Source: Ruegeria haliotis (GTDB taxonomy: Bacteria > Pseudomonadota > Alphaproteobacteria > Rhodobacterales > Rhodobacteraceae). From it: 64,000 nucleotides of DNA. Of this stretch, positions 43,733 through 52,100 are shown piece by piece (position 1 is the first letter of the stretch; each line of letters begins with the position of its first letter). The position numbers and the translations under genes were made by a program. The notes below the pieces were generated by a model. That model ran no database searches and was not told the origin of the DNA. It saw nothing but the letters and a program-made list of their open reading frames with translations. The DNA lies in NCBI RefSeq assembly GCF_013377785.1, contig NZ_JABXWT010000011.1, positions 1 to 64,000 on the forward strand, read 5' to 3'.

Positions 43733-44974
43733 TCAGGCCGGGCCTGCATCAGCAGGGGCGGCCCCGCGTCCAAGGATCAGCCCGATCACGATCAGCAACA
43801 GCATCACCGCAAGGCTGGACAGACCCAATATCAAAACCGCATTGAGAGGCATCACCAGACTGGCCAAAGCTCCAAAGGTCAGGGCACCAACGATGTCCCC
43901 CAAGGCGTCCTGAGCCAGCCACAAACTGTTGACGCGCCCTAAAAAGGCGTCAGGCGTTTCACGCTGGACGATGCCATATTGCAGCAGCGATGCTGTCGAG
44001 ATCAGATAGCCAAAAACCACCAGCAGGATCATTGCAGCCCAGATGCCCGGCGCCACACCAATCGCAGTGAACACCACCAGCCCAGACAGGCTGAGGCCGA
44101 TCATCAGGCGAAAGGCGTCTTTCCGGTCGTGGACCCACCCGCTGAACACGGCGGCGAGGGTGGCGCCGACGGGGCCCATCGCGAACAAAAGCCCGGTCAT
44201 ACTGTTGCTGGTCGCGAAAACATCTGTAGCAAGCGCTGGGAACAATACTTTGATCCCGGTACAGGCCATCAACAGCGCGCCCAGCAGGAAAACAGTCAAT
44301 ACCCTTCGTCGCGTTATGACAAATTCAAGAGCTCCGACCAGCATCTTCAAGGGTGATTGGACTTCGAAACTCTGTGGGGGCAGGGGGTTCAGACCACGCA
44401 ATACGCCGACGGTCGCAATGGTCGATACTGTCGCGATCACGTAGGCCCAGACAACGTGGGTTGCAGCCAGTAACAAACCGGCCAGTGCCGGGCTGGCAAT
44501 GTTGATCACACGTGAGATCAGCATCCCAAGTGCACCCGCTTCGACGATGCGCTCCCGCCCGACAACTTGTGGTGCGGCGGCCATCAGGGCAGATACCCCG
44601 ATAGCGCCAAAGAACCCGTCGATGAACGCCAAACCGATCAGTGCCAGAACAGAGGGTGTCGCAAACATGGCGTTGATGGCAAGGGCGGCAAACCCAACGC
44701 CACAGACGCTGCGCGCCAGCAGGATCAGTTTGCGTTGGTCATGTGTATCCGCGAGGACACCCCCAAACAGAAGCCCCAAAAACAAACCTGCCGCATCGCT
44801 TGCGCCAGCGGCTGCAACCCACAGGGTCGATCCGGTCAGCTGATAAATCTGGATCGGGACGGCAACGATCAGAAACCCAAGGCCCAGCAAAGACAAAGCC
44901 CGCGCAGCCAAGAGGCGCCGATATTGAGGGTTGTCATTTAACAACGAAAGCCGAATGAAAACTGTTTTTGACAT
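43733..44974 (-). CDS. MFS siderophore exporter, EntS-like
   Basis: A 413-residue major facilitator with 12 predicted helices. The opening segment NPQYRRLLAARALSLLGLGFLIVAVPIQIYQLTGSTLWVAAAGASDAAGLFLGLLFGGVLADTHDQRKLILLARS carries the family's loop 2-3 motif (G-x-x-A-D-x-x-D-x-R-K). The overall pattern resembles EntS, the enterobactin exporter. It lies three bases downstream of the fes gene and just upstream of the aryl carrier gene, so it should release the finished siderophore from the cytoplasm to the periplasm. The RND system near the receptor might take over from there. Substrate is inferred from context. Confidence 0.88.
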   Translation of the reverse strand: MSKTVFIRLSLLNDNPQYRRLLAARALSLLGLGFLIVAVPIQIYQLTGSTLWVAAAGASDAAGLFLGLLFGGVLADTHDQRKLILLARSVCGVGFAALAINAMFATPSVLALIGLAFIDGFFGAIGVSALMAAAPQVVGRERIVEAGALGMLISRVINIASPALAGLLLAATHVVWAYVIATVSTIATVGVLRGLNPLPPQSFEVQSPLKMLVGALEFVITRRRVLTVFLLGALLMACTGIKVLFPALATDVFATSNSMTGLLFAMGPVGATLAAVFSGWVHDRKDAFRLMIGLSLSGLVVFTAIGVAPGIWAAMILLVVFGYLISTASLLQYGIVQRETPDAFLGRVNSLWLAQDALGDIVGALTFGALASLVMPLNAVLILGLSSLAVMLLLIVIGLILGRGAAPADAGPA

Positions 44975-44977
44975 GCT

Positions 44978-46516
44978 TCAGTTCCGTATGTGAACCGCGT
45001 GTTCCGGCGCGTGCTTTGATGCATTCGCCGGGCCAAACAATGTGATCAGCGCTTCGGTCAGGGCAGGTTGCCAGATCGCATAATCATGACCCCCGCAGTA
45101 GGTTTTCATCGCCGCACCAGCGCCGGCTTGATTCAGCCTGTTTGTAACGCTGCCTGTGGTTTCAAGAATACCAAGATCACCTTCATGGCGGGCGACCTCG
45201 TAGCTGCCTGCGGTAAGGACTGCGCGCACTGCCGGGTCCACAGGCAGCGTATTCATGAAAGGTGTCGGCTTGGTCCAACCGGTTGGTCCCCACCAAAACG
45301 AGCCGGACAAAGAGATAAAATTGCCGATCTTGCCGGAGGATGTCAGCGCTGCGTAAGCGGCGGCCAAACCCCCGAAACTTGACCCTGAAACGACAACGCG
45401 GTCCGCATCAAATTCCTGACCTATCCGGTCACAGGCAAACGGCAGAACCTTGTTCGTAAGGAACCGGGTGAACCGATCATTGCAAGTCAGGTCTTCGGAC
45501 CGGCGGCCAGGCGATACGGCATCGACAAATACTGTGGCAACAGGCTGCAAATCCCCGCTTCGGACAAGCGCCTCGGTGCATTGTGGCAGGTCGAGTTGAT
45601 GCAGATAAACCGCACCGTCAAACACAATCTGCAGGATATTTTCAGTTGCACCCGGTTTAAATCCGGACGGAACGTGAATCCAGATTTTGCGCCCCGACGC
45701 GAGTTTCGGATCATCGACACGGTGCTCGGTCACATTGCGTGTCACCTGGCCCATGATCTGGCGCTGCTCTTGCATGGTTTTTTCACCGAACAAGCTCCAT
45801 TGCGCGAACGGATCCCGTTCGGACGGAAAGAGTGGTGATTTGTTGTTGGGATCTGCCTGAGCCACCGCAAGCAGAGCCATCCGGTTTTCACGCGGCGACG
45901 CATTGATGTTTGGTACGTCAGGCGCGACGCGATAACTCAGACGCAGGTCTTTTGGCACCCTAAATGAGGCGAACCACAGGTCTGTCTGTGCAAGCCTTTG
46001 CATCCAGACATGATCCGGGGCGGGCCCTCCGATCAATCGAGCGTTACGTACATCCTCACGCCAAAGAAAGGTCAGCAACATGTGATCCGAGGACCCTTCA
46101 TGATCGGCTTCGACGATGGGCGTGCCCGTGCGGGTTACGTCCTGCCAGAACGTATCAATGGTCAGTTCACCTGTGGTAATTTGCTGCAAGCGCGGGCTGA
46201 GAGGAGTGTCGCTGACAACAGCAGTTTCGGCAACGCCTTGCTGTTCCGGGGTGACGGTGCGTGTGATGTTCAAAGTTGCGGTGCTGTTGGTGCCTTGCCC
46301 GATTTTCAGAATGCTGTTCGGGGCGCGTGAGACAAAGCGAAAACTGTGCGTCTCTTGAACATCCCGCAGCAGTATCCGGTCCGAATAGCCGTCCTCGCTC
46401 AGGACCAGATCCACAGACCCTTTTGCGCACTCTAGCATCCCTTCGACATAGGTGCCGGGCGGTGTCTGAATTCGTTTTTCCCGCGTGAGCGGCTGTACTG
46501 AAACCAGGGATGGCAT
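44978..46516 (-). CDS. fes: Enterochelin esterase (Fes-like)
   Basis: A 512-residue Fes-type esterase. The N-terminal beta domain contains TFLWREDVRNARLIGG and TDLWFASFRVPKDLRLSYRVAPD; the C-terminal alpha/beta-hydrolase has the nucleophile elbow VVSGSSFGGLAAAYAAL and the catalytic histidine in YCGGHDYAIWQPAL. It hydrolyses the serine ester bonds of imported ferric siderophore in the cytoplasm to release iron, which implies that the local siderophore is a serine-ester-linked oligomer like enterobactin. The N-terminal 140 residues before the usual Fes domain are longer than in E. coli (about 400 residues) and look like an extra beta-rich module. The ATG at 46516 has GGAG about seven bases upstream. 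Confidence 0.88.
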   Translation of the reverse strand: MPSLVSVQPLTREKRIQTPPGTYVEGMLECAKGSVDLVLSEDGYSDRILLRDVQETHSFRFVSRAPNSILKIGQGTNSTATLNITRTVTPEQQGVAETAVVSDTPLSPRLQQITTGELTIDTFWQDVTRTGTPIVEADHEGSSDHMLLTFLWREDVRNARLIGGPAPDHVWMQRLAQTDLWFASFRVPKDLRLSYRVAPDVPNINASPRENRMALLAVAQADPNNKSPLFPSERDPFAQWSLFGEKTMQEQRQIMGQVTRNVTEHRVDDPKLASGRKIWIHVPSGFKPGATENILQIVFDGAVYLHQLDLPQCTEALVRSGDLQPVATVFVDAVSPGRRSEDLTCNDRFTRFLTNKVLPFACDRIGQEFDADRVVVSGSSFGGLAAAYAALTSSGKIGNFISLSGSFWWGPTGWTKPTPFMNTLPVDPAVRAVLTAGSYEVARHEGDLGILETTGSVTNRLNQAGAGAAMKTYCGGHDYAIWQPALTEALITLFGPANASKHAPEHAVHIRN

Positions 46517-46764
46517 GTAGTGCTCCAAAGGCTACCGTGCCGGTTGGTCCGGTGTGGTGCTTGTCCGGCGTGAGGTGGGAGCCCATCTCTGGCTGTTGGG
46601 GTACTCATGCCTGTACAACCATAAGGCGTCCAGAGCCGAGCCTTTTGTGAATGCGACAATTATGTTTGCCGAAAGCATCGGCGCAGCATTGAATGACCCC
46701 ACCTCCAGTTGACAAACCTGTCTAATACGCTCTCCCGTAATCCGGGTATGAGGAAAGGATTCTT
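46517..46764. promoter_or_regulatory. Divergent fes/entD control region with inverted repeat
   Basis: This 248-base stretch must drive the long leftward siderophore operon and the rightward entD gene. An imperfect dyad TTGACA-AACC-TGTCTA lies at 46709-46724, about 40 bases before the entD start, with 11 of 12 arm bases matching. Its position suits an iron-responsive operator, but I cannot identify it as a Fur, RirA or Irr site. No other strong motif is visible. Confidence 0.45.
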
Positions 46765-47499
46765 ATGCTAAAAACTGCCGACCCCATTTGGTACGATCAG
46801 TCCGGATTCCTGCCGTATTTCAATAAGATCGATGTAGCGACAGATCAGGCAATAATGGTTCTCGGACCATACCGTTCAGGTGTATTTCGCAAGGAGTTGT
46901 TTGCGCATTTCAATGTGCCTTTCCCGGACTCGTTGCAAAATGCCGTCGACAAACGCCGTGCAGAATATCTGGCGGGCAGGCTGGCGGTAAAGTACGGGTT
47001 CCGCTTTTTAAACTTGCCGGATGTTCCTATTGCCCAAAGGACTGACCGTGCGCCGATTTGGCCTCACGGGATCTCTGGGTCCATCAGCCATACATGTGAT
47101 CGGTGCGCATCGTTGATCTATAAAGACCCACTGGCGATGACAGGCGTTGATATCGAAAAGGTTGTGCCGGGTCCAAATATCGAAGCCATTCGCGGAACTG
47201 CTCTCAACAGTACAGAAGTACGTGTTCTTTCTGCAGCCCAAACACTTGGGGATGATCAAAAGGCGGTGCTGGTATTTTCTGCAAAAGAGAGCCTGTTCAA
47301 GGCGCTTTACCCGACCGTTGGTCGCTTCTTTGGATTCGATTCAGCCGAATTGGCATCCCCGCCATGCGATAGCCGGCTGCAACTTGTACTAACGGCCGAT
47401 ATTGGACCCTCACTACGTTCGGGAATGTGCTTTGAGATTTGCTACAAAGTTATCGAAGATCATATATTGACGTGGCTGTGTACAATGCCAGCTGACTAG
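46765..47499 (+). CDS. entD: Phosphopantetheinyl transferase, EntD-like
   Basis: A 244-residue Sfp/EntD-type phosphopantetheinyl transferase. Family segments are visible: KRRAEYLAGRLAVKYG, the substrate-binding GISGSISHTCDRC, the magnesium site GVDIEK and the catalytic SAKESLFKALYP. It transfers the phosphopantetheine arm of coenzyme A to the serines of carrier domains, here those of the NRPS T domains (Ser1007, Ser2056) and the free aryl carrier protein. It is divergent from the fes-headed operon. The start codon has AGGAAAGGA just upstream (46751-46759), a good Shine-Dalgarno. Length and motifs are complete. Confidence 0.93.
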   Translation: MLKTADPIWYDQSGFLPYFNKIDVATDQAIMVLGPYRSGVFRKELFAHFNVPFPDSLQNAVDKRRAEYLAGRLAVKYGFRFLNLPDVPIAQRTDRAPIWPHGISGSISHTCDRCASLIYKDPLAMTGVDIEKVVPGPNIEAIRGTALNSTEVRVLSAAQTLGDDQKAVLVFSAKESLFKALYPTVGRFFGFDSAELASPPCDSRLQLVLTADIGPSLRSGMCFEICYKVIEDHILTWLCTMPAD

Positions 47500-47500
47500 G

Positions 47501-47625
47501 GCGTGTCCAGCGGGTTTTGAAGCGTCAGGCAAGACGAGCGGTTTGCGCGAGCCATGTGGGCGATTTCGTTTCAGTCGAGCGTCTCCGCTGTCAAAGCAGA
47601 GCCTGAACACAAGCATTGGACACGT
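47501..47625. other. 125-base segment bounded by inverted CGTGTCCA repeats
   Basis: GCGTGTCCA at 47501-47509 and TGGACACGT at 47617-47625 are inverted copies with one mismatch. The segment starts right after the entD stop and holds no gene. The ends resemble those of small mobile remnants (some IS5-type elements end in GGGCGTGTCC), so it may be a decayed IS end or a MITE. No target-site duplication is evident. Function is unknown. Confidence 0.35.
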
Positions 47626-47790
47626 TCGTTTCTTGATGAGATGAAACCAGAGACGCAGTTGAGGGTAGCGCTGGCCTCCTGATCTTCCAAGCTCACGCGT
47701 CGGACATGGAAAGTAAAAATCGGCAATCTCAATGAAAAGTTGATTTTTTGCGCGCGACAAGAAATTGTACCATTGCGTTAAGTTTAAACA

Positions 47791-48846
47791 GTGGCACAAA
47801 ATGCGACGGAGCAATTGGCGATGACGGGTAACAAAATTCGAAACATGGAGGAATTTGCCCGCGTCAGCGGTATCTCTCGCCCGACGTTGTCGAAGTACTT
47901 TAATGATCCGAGCAGTGTCCGAACCAACACGCGCACTCGGATTGAGGCCGCGCTGGAGCTTCATGACTATCGCCCCAACATCTATGCGATGAACCAGAAC
48001 CGGAAGTTGACGAAGAATGTTGGGGTTGTGGTGCCGCTATTGTCGGATCCCTATTTTGCAGAGATTGCGCGGAACCTTGAACAAAGATGTATCGCCGCAG
48101 GGTATCGCCCGACATTGTTCAGCTCACACGGGGATCCCGCGTTTGAGGTCGAGGTTCTGGAAACGCTCCGGTCTCTCAAACCCGCTGGCGTCCTGCTGGC
48201 TCCACTGGGGCGCGCGTCGGACCGGAAAGCGCTGGAAAGGTTCTGCGAAGACGTCCCCACTTTGATCTTCGACAGCAGCGTCGATGAGATCGGCCTTGCT
48301 TTTGTAGGCTCAGACAACTTTCAGTTCACAGCCCATATCACAGACTACTTGTGCAGGACGGGCGAACCGCCCTGCTTTTTTGAGATGAAAACCCCAGCAA
48401 ACCCAAATGCGCACCGGCGTCGTCAAAGCTATCTGAATGCGATGAAGGAATTCGGCCATACTCCGGACGTCATTTCTGTTGAGGGTGAAGGCTGGGGGTT
48501 TGAGGAAATTGGTCGCTTGGGCGGGCATGAGGCACTGCAACAGGGGTACTTTTCGACCAATACGATCTTGTGCAGCAACGACCGTTTGGCAATTGGATTA
48601 CTGACCGCCTGTTATGAAAAAAATATCCGCGTCGGGCGTGGCGACGACTGCGCGATTCGGGTCGCCGGACAAGACGGGCACCCGCACTCGCGCTATACTT
48701 GCCCGCCGCTTACGACGATTTCGCACAATTATGACGCGGTATCCCAGACCGCAGCCGAGGCGCTGTTCACCGCGATTGAGGGGCAGGTATCACCTTGGAA
48801 AAGCACGCGATTAGAGGGAAAGCTGATCTTGCGCGACTCTGCGTAG
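47791..48846 (+). CDS. LacI-family regulator of the polyol operon
   Basis: A LacI-type regulator of 351 residues, or 341 if it starts at the ATG at 47821. The DNA-binding headpiece reads MEEFARVSGISRPTLSKYFNDPSSVRTNTRTRIEAALELHDYRPN, a slightly unusual form in which STVSR is replaced by PTLSKY. The periplasmic-binding-protein-like sensor domain follows (VGVVVPLLSDPYFAEIARNLEQRC). It lies 96 bases upstream of smoE and in the same direction, so it should control the sorbitol/mannitol genes. A perfect 14-base palindrome TTTACGCGCGTAAA in the gap is a likely operator. A weaker GCGCGC-centred site precedes the regulator gene near 47748-47762, which hints at autoregulation. Confidence 0.9.
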   Translation: MAQNATEQLAMTGNKIRNMEEFARVSGISRPTLSKYFNDPSSVRTNTRTRIEAALELHDYRPNIYAMNQNRKLTKNVGVVVPLLSDPYFAEIARNLEQRCIAAGYRPTLFSSHGDPAFEVEVLETLRSLKPAGVLLAPLGRASDRKALERFCEDVPTLIFDSSVDEIGLAFVGSDNFQFTAHITDYLCRTGEPPCFFEMKTPANPNAHRRRQSYLNAMKEFGHTPDVISVEGEGWGFEEIGRLGGHEALQQGYFSTNTILCSNDRLAIGLLTACYEKNIRVGRGDDCAIRVAGQDGHPHSRYTCPPLTTISHNYDAVSQTAAEALFTAIEGQVSPWKSTRLEGKLILRDSA

Positions 48847-48858
48847 ATTTCAATTAAC

Positions 48859-48872
48859 TTTACGCGCGTAAA
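48859..48872. promoter_or_regulatory. Likely LacI-type operator TTTACGCGCGTAAA
   Basis: A perfect 14-base palindrome with the central CG typical of LacI-family operators. It lies between the LacI regulator gene and smoE. A possible -35 element TTGACG follows at 48880-48885 and a weak -10 near 48904, so a repressor bound here would sit at the promoter's upstream edge. Confidence 0.7.
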
Positions 48873-48942
48873 ATTTATATTGACGCCGCGTCGCTTGTCC
48901 GGCTAGCCTTGGTGCACAACATCCAACCAGGGAGGAAACCGG

Positions 48943-50256
48943 ATGTCCTTGAAGAGCACACTTTGTGCTGCAACTGCGCTATCGCTGATTACAGCAACTG
49001 GTGCTTTCGCAGCCGACCCTTCCGCAACGATCACAGTCGCCACCGTTAATAATGGCGACATGATCCGTATGCAGGGCTATACCGACAAATTTACCGAAGA
49101 TACTGGCATCGCAGTCGAGTGGGTCACACTGGAAGAAAACGTACTGCGTCAGCGCGTCACGACCGACATCACCACCAAAGGTGGGGCGTTCGACATCATG
49201 ACAATCGGCATGTACGAAACCCCGATCTGGGGCTCGAACGGCTGGCTGGTTCCGCTGGACGATCTGTCCGAAGACTACAACGTTGGTGACATTCTGCCCG
49301 CAATGGCAGGGGGCCTTTCCCATGACGGCACGCTGTATGCGGCACCGTTTTATGGTGAAAGCTCGATGATCATGTACCGCACCGATCTGATGGAAGCTGC
49401 GGGTCTCGAGATGCCGGACGCGCCGACATGGGACTTTATCGCTGAAGCTGCCGCTGCAATGACAGACCGCGACGCTGACATCAACGGCATCTGCCTGCGT
49501 GGTAAGGCTGGTTGGGGCGAAGGTGGAGCATTCATCACCGCTATGTCCAACTCGTTCGGCGCACGTTGGTTCGACATGGACTGGAACGCACAGTTCGACA
49601 CGGAACAATGGGCCAACACGCTTAACTTCTACAAGAACATGATGGATGCCTCCGGTCCCACCGGATACGCGACCAATGGGTTCAACGAAAACCTGTCGCT
49701 GTTCAATCAGGGCAAGTGCGGCATGTGGATCGACGCGACCGTTGCGGCGTCTTTCGTAACCGGTGACGATTCTACAGTTGCTGACAGCGTTGGCTTTGCA
49801 CTGGCCCCAGACACAGGTCTGGGCAAGCGGTCAAACTGGCTGTGGGCATGGGCATTGGCAATTCCGGCGGGCACCCAGCAAGAGGCAGAAGCCAAGCAGT
49901 TCATCGAATGGGCAACCTCGACCGGTTATATCGATCTGGTCGCCGAGAATGAAGGCTGGGCCAATGTCCCTCCGGGCGCGCGGACATCCCTGTATGAAAA
50001 CCCAAACTATCAGGCCGTTCCGTTCGCTCAGATGACGCTCGACTCGATCCTGTCGGCTGATCCGAATGATTCCACTGTAGAACCAAGCCCTTATGTTGGC
50101 ATCCAGTTCGCGGCAATCCCGGAATTTGCAGGCATCGCAACCGAAGTAAGTCAGGAGTTCTCAGCCGCTTATGCTGGTCAGCAGACCATCGAAGAAGCGC
50201 TTGAGAAAGCTCAGGCGATCACAAACGACGCAATGGAAGCCGCAGGCTACCGCTAA
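48943..50256 (+). CDS. smoE: Sorbitol/mannitol ABC transporter substrate-binding protein
   Basis: A 437-residue extracellular solute-binding protein of family 1. A signal peptide (MSLKSTLCAATALSLITATGAFA) precedes the mature domain (ATITVATVNNGDMIRMQGYTDKF). The segment FDIMTIGMYETPIWGSNGWLVPLDDL is characteristic of polyol-binding proteins such as SmoE/MtlE. It catches sorbitol or mannitol in the periplasm for the SmoF/SmoG/SmoK transporter encoded just downstream. The start has GGGAGGAAA about six bases upstream. The gene order smoEFGK-smoS-mtlK matches the operon of Rhodobacter sphaeroides, which strongly supports the assignment. GC-rich, even codon use suggests high expression. Confidence 0.92.
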   Translation: MSLKSTLCAATALSLITATGAFAADPSATITVATVNNGDMIRMQGYTDKFTEDTGIAVEWVTLEENVLRQRVTTDITTKGGAFDIMTIGMYETPIWGSNGWLVPLDDLSEDYNVGDILPAMAGGLSHDGTLYAAPFYGESSMIMYRTDLMEAAGLEMPDAPTWDFIAEAAAAMTDRDADINGICLRGKAGWGEGGAFITAMSNSFGARWFDMDWNAQFDTEQWANTLNFYKNMMDASGPTGYATNGFNENLSLFNQGKCGMWIDATVAASFVTGDDSTVADSVGFALAPDTGLGKRSNWLWAWALAIPAGTQQEAEAKQFIEWATSTGYIDLVAENEGWANVPPGARTSLYENPNYQAVPFAQMTLDSILSADPNDSTVEPSPYVGIQFAAIPEFAGIATEVSQEFSAAYAGQQTIEEALEKAQAITNDAMEAAGYR

Positions 50257-50268
50257 ACGTCCCGATAT

Positions 50269-50293
50269 CAGGGGGCACATCACGCTGCCCCCT
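50269..50293 (+). terminator. Intercistronic hairpin between smoE and smoF
   Basis: GGGGGCA and TGCCCCC form a seven-base-pair stem around a short loop just after smoE. There is no run of T downstream, so it is more likely to stabilise the smoE mRNA or reduce read-through than to terminate fully. Such hairpins are common after binding-protein genes. Confidence 0.6.
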
Positions 50294-50365
50294 GATCCAC
50301 GACTTTCAAATTCACCTTTGTTACGATCCAGTTCGGTACACCCGTCCACAGGAGAGGACTATCCA

Positions 50366-51244
50366 ATGGCCACCAAAGCCTCCAGATCCGCCGCCCGCTT
50401 TATGATGGCACCCGCAGTGGTCCTGCTTTTGGGCTGGATGCTGGTCCCCCTGATCATGACCTTGTGGTTCTCGTTCACCAAATACTTGCCCCTGCGCGGT
50501 GACAGCATTGACCGCGGGCTCGATTGGGTGGGGTTTGCGAACTATGCCCGGTTCCTGTCGTCCAGTTCCTTTTGGCCTTCTGTGCAAACAACGCTTGTGA
50601 TGGTGGGCGGCGTGCTGCTGATCACACTGGTGCTTGGTATATTGCTGGCGATCCTTCTGGATCAGCCGATGTGGGGTCAGGGCGTTGTCCGCATTCTTGT
50701 GATTGCCCCGTTTTTTGTCATGCCAACCGTATCTGCGCTGGTTTGGAAAAACATGCTGATGGACCCGGTCAACGGCATCTTCGCGCATCTCTGGCGTTTC
50801 TTTGGGGCCGAACCGGTGGCCTGGCTGCAAGACGCATCGCTGAGCTCGATTATCATGATCGTGTCCTGGCAGTGGTTGCCATTTGCCACACTCATCCTTT
50901 TGACCGCCATCCAATCGCTGGACAGCGAACAGCTGGAGGCTGCTGAAATGGACGGCGCACCCGTGCTCAAACGGTTCTGGCACATTGTGCTACCGCATCT
51001 GGCCCGCGCCATCACCATCGTCATCCTGATCCAGACGATCTTTCTTTTGTCGATCTTCGCCGAGATTTTCGTGACCACAGGCGGCGCCTTCGGCACGCGA
51101 ACCCTGACCTACCTGATTTTCCAGCGTGTCATCGACAGCCAGAATATCGGGTTGGGCTCTGCCGGCGGTGTTTACGCCATCATCCTTGCCAATATCGTTG
51201 CCATCTTTCTGATGCGCATCGTCGGCAAAAATCTGGACGCCTGA
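50366..51244 (+). CDS. smoF: Sorbitol/mannitol ABC transporter permease
   Basis: A 292-residue ABC permease of the MalF/UgpA type with six helices. The EAA loop that contacts the ATPase is visible in EQLEAAEMDGAPVLKRFWHIVLPHL. The ATG at 50366 has GGAGAGG about eleven bases upstream; an earlier in-frame start at 50171 lies inside smoE and is rejected. The protein forms the membrane channel together with SmoG, which starts 13 bases downstream. The gap of about 110 bases after smoE contains GGGGGCA-type repeats at 50270-50295 (GGGGGCACATCACGCTGCCCCC), a possible attenuating hairpin that would favour high expression of the binding protein. Confidence 0.92.
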   Translation: MATKASRSAARFMMAPAVVLLLGWMLVPLIMTLWFSFTKYLPLRGDSIDRGLDWVGFANYARFLSSSSFWPSVQTTLVMVGGVLLITLVLGILLAILLDQPMWGQGVVRILVIAPFFVMPTVSALVWKNMLMDPVNGIFAHLWRFFGAEPVAWLQDASLSSIIMIVSWQWLPFATLILLTAIQSLDSEQLEAAEMDGAPVLKRFWHIVLPHLARAITIVILIQTIFLLSIFAEIFVTTGGAFGTRTLTYLIFQRVIDSQNIGLGSAGGVYAIILANIVAIFLMRIVGKNLDA

Positions 51245-51257
51245 AGGGGTTGATCAC

Positions 51258-52088
51258 ATGTCACGCACTGTCACAAAACAACGCAAGATGATCACCACTG
51301 CTGCCGCCTGGACCATTGGCCTGATTATCTTCTTTCCGATCTACTGGACCATCCTGACCAGCTTCAAGACCGAGGCCCAGGCGATCAACGATCCACCGCT
51401 GTTCTTTGCCTTTGACTGGACGCTGGAAAACTACGCGCTGGTGCAGGAACGCTCTGATTATATGAAGTTCCTGTGGAATTCGGTGATCATTGCCGGGGGC
51501 TCCACGATCCTAGGCATCCTCGTGGCGATCCCTGCCGCCTGGTCTATGGCCTTTGTACCCTCCAAACGGACCAAAGACGTTCTGTTGTGGATGCTCTCGA
51601 CCAAAATGCTGCCTGCAGTGGGTGTACTTTACCCAATTTCGTTGATTTTCGTCGAATTCAACCTGCTCGACACCCGTGGAGGTCTGGTGGTTGTGCTGAT
51701 GCTCATCAACCTGCCGATTATCGTCTGGATGCTGTACACCTACTTCAAGGAAATCCCCGGCGAAATCCTGGAAGCCGCGCGTATGGACGGTGCGACACTG
51801 AAAGAGGAAATCCTCTATGTCCTGACGCCCATGGCAATCCCGGGCATCGCGTCCACGATCCTTCTGAACTTCATCCTCGCATGGAACGAGGCGTTCTGGA
51901 CACTCAACCTGACGGCGGCCAATGCGGCCCCGCTGACAGCCTTCATTGCCAGCTACTCCAGCCCTGAAGGTTTGTTTTTCGCGAAACTCAGCGCGGCCTC
52001 GACCATGGCCATCACTCCGATCCTCATCCTTGGCTGGTTCAGCCAGAAACAACTGGTCCGCGGCCTGACGTTTGGCGCGGTGAAATAG
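51258..52088 (+). CDS. smoG: Sorbitol/mannitol ABC transporter permease
   Basis: A 276-residue MalG-type permease with six helices. The opening segment TTAAAWTIGLIIFFPIYWTILTSFKTEAQAIND is typical. The EAA loop reads GEILEAARMDGATLKEEILYVLTPMAIPG. It pairs with SmoF to form the channel of the polyol importer. It starts 13 bases after smoF, and smoK starts 12 bases after its end, so the four transport genes are one operon. The start ATG has AAGGGG about seven bases upstream. Confidence 0.92.
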   Translation: MSRTVTKQRKMITTAAAWTIGLIIFFPIYWTILTSFKTEAQAINDPPLFFAFDWTLENYALVQERSDYMKFLWNSVIIAGGSTILGILVAIPAAWSMAFVPSKRTKDVLLWMLSTKMLPAVGVLYPISLIFVEFNLLDTRGGLVVVLMLINLPIIVWMLYTYFKEIPGEILEAARMDGATLKEEILYVLTPMAIPGIASTILLNFILAWNEAFWTLNLTAANAAPLTAFIASYSSPEGLFFAKLSAASTMAITPILILGWFSQKQLVRGLTFGAVK

Positions 52089-52100
52089 GGAACCTGAACT

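Noticed and set aside
47413..47964. Minus-strand open frame of 183 codons across the entD/LacI gap
   Set aside because: It overlaps the ends of entD and the LacI gene antisense, has no recognisable motif and reads as a low-complexity shadow.
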